Below the pieces are notes generated by a model, which worked only from the letters and a program-made list of their open reading frames with translations, was not told the DNA's origin and did not search any database. The position numbers and the translations under genes are program-made. Source: Streptomyces sennicomposti (GTDB taxonomy: Bacteria; Actinomycetota; Actinomycetes; Streptomycetales; Streptomycetaceae). From it: DNA of 64,000 nucleotides. The stretch lies in the NCBI RefSeq assembly GCF_019890635.1, contig NZ_JAIOAB010000009.1, forward strand, positions 1-64,000, read 5' to 3'. How positions within the stretch are numbered: position 1 is the stretch's first letter; the number at the start of each line of letters is the position of its first letter. Positions 62,220-64,000 of the stretch are shown here, in pieces.

Positions 62220-63728
62220 CTAGTACGAGAAGGCCATCGGCTTGTCGGCGTCACGGAGGTCGCCGCCGATCTTCGTGGGCGGGTTGAGGTCGGCCTCCGT
62301 CAGTTCGGGCGGGCCGGCCTTGACGTACTTCACGAGCAGTTTCACCTCGACGACGGCGAGGATGGCGTAGAGCGCCGTGAAGACGGCCATGGAGGTGAGG
62401 ACCTCGCCCTGGGAGACGCCGGGGGAGACCGCCTGCCGGGTCTGGAGCACGCCGTAGACGGCCCACGGCTGGCGGCCCATCTCGGTGAAGATCCAGCCCC
62501 AGGAGTTGGCGATCAGCGGGAAGGCCAGCGTCCAGACGGCGATCCGCCAGAACCACGTGGTCAGTTGCGGGCTCAGCGCCTTGTTCTTGAACAGCACCAG
62601 GTGCGGCACCTCGTCCTCGCCGACGCGCAGGTGCTGCGGCAGCAGGAACTTCTTGCGGGTGAGCCAGAGTCCGGCCAGTCCGATGGCGAAGGACGCCATG
62701 CCGAACCCGATCATCCAGCGGAAGCCCCAGAAGGTGACGGGGATGTTGGGCCGGTAGTCGCCGGGCCCGAACTTCTGCTGCTCGGCCTTGTTGACGTCGT
62801 TGATGCCGGGGACGTAGGAGCTGAAGCTGTCGTCCGCCAGGAAGGACAGCAGGCCGGGTATCTCGATGGCGACCGTGTTGTGGCCCTTCTCCACGTTGCC
62901 GTAGGCGAAGATCGAGAAGGGGGCCGGCTTCTGGCCGTCCCACAGCGCCTCGGCGGCGGCCATCTTCATCGGCTGCTGCTTGAACATGACCTTGCCGAGG
63001 GTGTCGCCGCTGATCGCGGTGAGCAGTCCGGCGATGACGACGGTGATCAGGCCGAGCCGCAGCGAGGTCTTCATCGCGCCCACGTGCTTCTTGCGGGCGA
63101 GGTGGTAGGCGGCGATGCCCACCATGAAGGCGCCGCCGGTCAGGAAGGCCGCGGAGAGCGTGTGGAAGGCCTGGGTGAGCGCGGTGTTCTGGGTCAGCAC
63201 CGCCCAGAAGTCGGTGAGTTCCGCGCGGCCCTTGGCCTTGTCGATCCGGTAGCCGACGGGGTGCTGCATCCAGGAGTTGGCCGCGAGGATGAAGTACGCG
63301 GACAGGATGGTGCCGATCGACACCATCCATATGCAGGCCAGGTGGATCTTCTTGGGCAGCTTGTCCCAGCCGAAGATCCACAGGCCGATGAAGGTGGACT
63401 CGAAGAAGAACGCGATCAGGGCCTCGAAGGCGAGCGGGGCTCCGAAGATGTCGCCGACGAAGCGCGAGTAGTCCGACCAGTTCATGCCGAACTGGAACTC
63501 CTGCACGATGCCGGTGACCACGCCCATGGCGATGTTGATCAGGAAGAGCTTGCCCCAGAACTTGGTGGCCCTGAGGTACTTCTCCTTCTCCGTGCGCACC
63601 CACGCGGTCTGCAGCCCGGCCGTGAGCGCGGCCAGGGAGATCGTCAAAGGGACGAACAGGAAGTGGTAGACGGTCGTGATGCCGAACTGCCAGCGCGCCA
63701 GTGTCTCCGGCGCCAAAGCCAGGTTCAC
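62220..63728 (-). CDS. cydA: Cytochrome bd oxidase subunit I
   Basis: 502 residues. The family pattern is clear: ARWQFGITTVYHFLFVPLTI with the first haem His, GRQPWAVYGVLQT, FTEMGRQ, and a short Q-loop as in Gram-positive enzymes. It carries haems b558, b595 and d and the quinol site, and reduces oxygen to water. The start is GTG 63728 with AAGGAGAG 7 bases upstream. First gene of cydA-cydB-cydDC, behind a Rex-type operator. Confidence 0.97.
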   Translation of the reverse strand: MNLALAPETLARWQFGITTVYHFLFVPLTISLAALTAGLQTAWVRTEKEKYLRATKFWGKLFLINIAMGVVTGIVQEFQFGMNWSDYSRFVGDIFGAPLAFEALIAFFFESTFIGLWIFGWDKLPKKIHLACIWMVSIGTILSAYFILAANSWMQHPVGYRIDKAKGRAELTDFWAVLTQNTALTQAFHTLSAAFLTGGAFMVGIAAYHLARKKHVGAMKTSLRLGLITVVIAGLLTAISGDTLGKVMFKQQPMKMAAAEALWDGQKPAPFSIFAYGNVEKGHNTVAIEIPGLLSFLADDSFSSYVPGINDVNKAEQQKFGPGDYRPNIPVTFWGFRWMIGFGMASFAIGLAGLWLTRKKFLLPQHLRVGEDEVPHLVLFKNKALSPQLTTWFWRIAVWTLAFPLIANSWGWIFTEMGRQPWAVYGVLQTRQAVSPGVSQGEVLTSMAVFTALYAILAVVEVKLLVKYVKAGPPELTEADLNPPTKIGGDLRDADKPMAFSY

Positions 63729-63810
63729 GTCGTCACTCTCCTTACGTCGTCGTGGTCACGACGGCGGTTTGCCCTGATGTGACCTGCACAACAGGGCAGC
63801 AATCGGACTT

Positions 63811-63838
63811 GCTTGTGAACGCGTTCACATTCACAAGC
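63811..63838. promoter_or_regulatory. Rex-type redox operator upstream of cydA
   Basis: TTGTGAACGCGTTCACAT at 63813-63830 matches the Rex site TTGTGAA-N4-TTCACAA with one end mismatch; its core TGTGAACGCGTTCACA is a perfect palindrome. A further half-site TTCACAA at 63830-63836 makes an outer inverted repeat GCTTGTGAA/TTCACAAGC. In S. coelicolor Rex represses cyd by sensing NADH/NAD+ (known). Confidence 0.85.
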
Positions 63839-63913
63839 AATTATGACGCACCGATTCTCGCCATGTCACCGGGGGGTCCCCCACAACCTCAGCGGCAGAC
63901 CCTTGGCAAGAAC

Positions 63914-63930
63914 TTCAACAACTTGTTGAA
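63914..63930. promoter_or_regulatory. Palindrome upstream of the last gene
   Basis: TTCAACAA-C-TTGTTGAA is a perfect 8+8 inverted repeat ending 9 bases before the ATG at 63940. Its AT-rich form and position suggest an operator, perhaps for a MarR- or TetR-type protein. Confidence 0.55.
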
Positions 63931-63939
63931 TTGCACGCC

Positions 63940-64000
63940 ATGCAGATACGCATCTCCTGGCCCGCCGGCCGGCTCACCGCGACCCTGGACGACACCCCGA
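63940..64000 (+). CDS. Cyclophilin-like fold protein, 5' end only
   Basis: The frame starts at ATG 63940 and reads MQIRISWPAGRLTATLDDTP before the window ends. This start fits the small cyclophilin-like (TM1367-type) bacterial proteins, usually about 120 residues. Only 20 residues are visible, so the call rests on the start pattern and on an open frame next to a palindromic operator. Confidence 0.5.
   Translation, partial: MQIRISWPAGRLTATLDDTP

Overview
The window is chromosomal DNA of a Streptomyces-like actinomycete. The base composition is very GC-rich, with GC at almost every third codon position. GTG starts are frequent, overlapping GTGA/ATGA stop-start pairs are common, and the gene set is typical of the Streptomyces core: a SigE-family sigma factor, an SSI-family protease inhibitor, an ANTAR regulator, the Sco/ECuC/DtpB/DtpA copper operon, fused CydDC and Rex-type control of cyd. 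Gene order matches, from memory and in reverse, the S. coelicolor stretch from about SCO4023 down to SCO3945, which lies near oriC. Three perfect parS sites and several consensus DnaA boxes fit that position. No prophage, insertion sequence, integrase or CRISPR array was seen.

Layout. 1-9048: ANTAR regulator, PPOX/F420-type flavin reductase, TetR regulator, then a four-gene minus-strand operon (response regulator, histidine kinase, GT2-GtrA glycosyltransferase, ArnT-like glycosyltransferase) with repeated palindromic elements at its promoter. 9133-16497: DUF2797 protein, tRNA-Arg(ACG), tRNA-Ser(GCT), SSI-type inhibitor and a 1597-residue PAS/pseudokinase/double-receiver protein. 16564-23250: TetR and multidrug MFS pair with two operators, acyl-CoA ligase with its own operator, SigE-family sigma factor, N/Q-rich secreted protein, Prim-Pol protein, tRNA-Ser(TGA). 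23378-36028: HtrA-like protease, GDPD, RsbW-like kinase, SEC-C protein, an unlisted 27-codon TTA-containing gene with its own terminator, a secreted hypothetical, a degenerate Prim-Pol, PP2C phosphatase, aminopeptidase P, MocR regulator and a second RsbW-like kinase.

36277-42606 is a copper module: Met/His-rich membrane protein, YcnI, Sco, ECuC (PCuAC), CopC-CopD (DtpB) and the Tat-exported DyP peroxidase DtpA. Its expected job is extracytoplasmic copper handling, delivery to copper enzymes and peroxidase chemistry. 42802-46488 holds pheA, serS and a HAD phosphatase, with DnaA boxes between pheA and serS. 46728-46900 is a second tRNA-Ser(GCT) followed by a tandem array that resembles its own variable arm. 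47168-51213 is a small protein plus a two-ATPase, two-permease ABC cluster. 51340-57441 carries DnaA boxes, kptA, a hypothetical, a parS site, a DNA glycosylase, a mycothiol-dependent-isomerase-like protein, a WYL regulator, a luciferase-like oxidoreductase and a second HAD phosphatase. 57618-63838 is cydA-cydB-cydDC behind a Rex-type operator, with two parS sites at the cydB/cydDC junction. A further gene starts at 63940 and runs off the window.

The most unusual items are the tiny TTA-containing gene at 28502-28585, the tRNA variable-arm-like repeats at 46728-46815, the DnaA-box groups outside oriC, the parS site that encodes the first codons of cydDC, the Prim-Pol pair in which one member lacks the metal-binding D-x-D, and the pseudokinase with seven arginine-rich motifs in a long linker.
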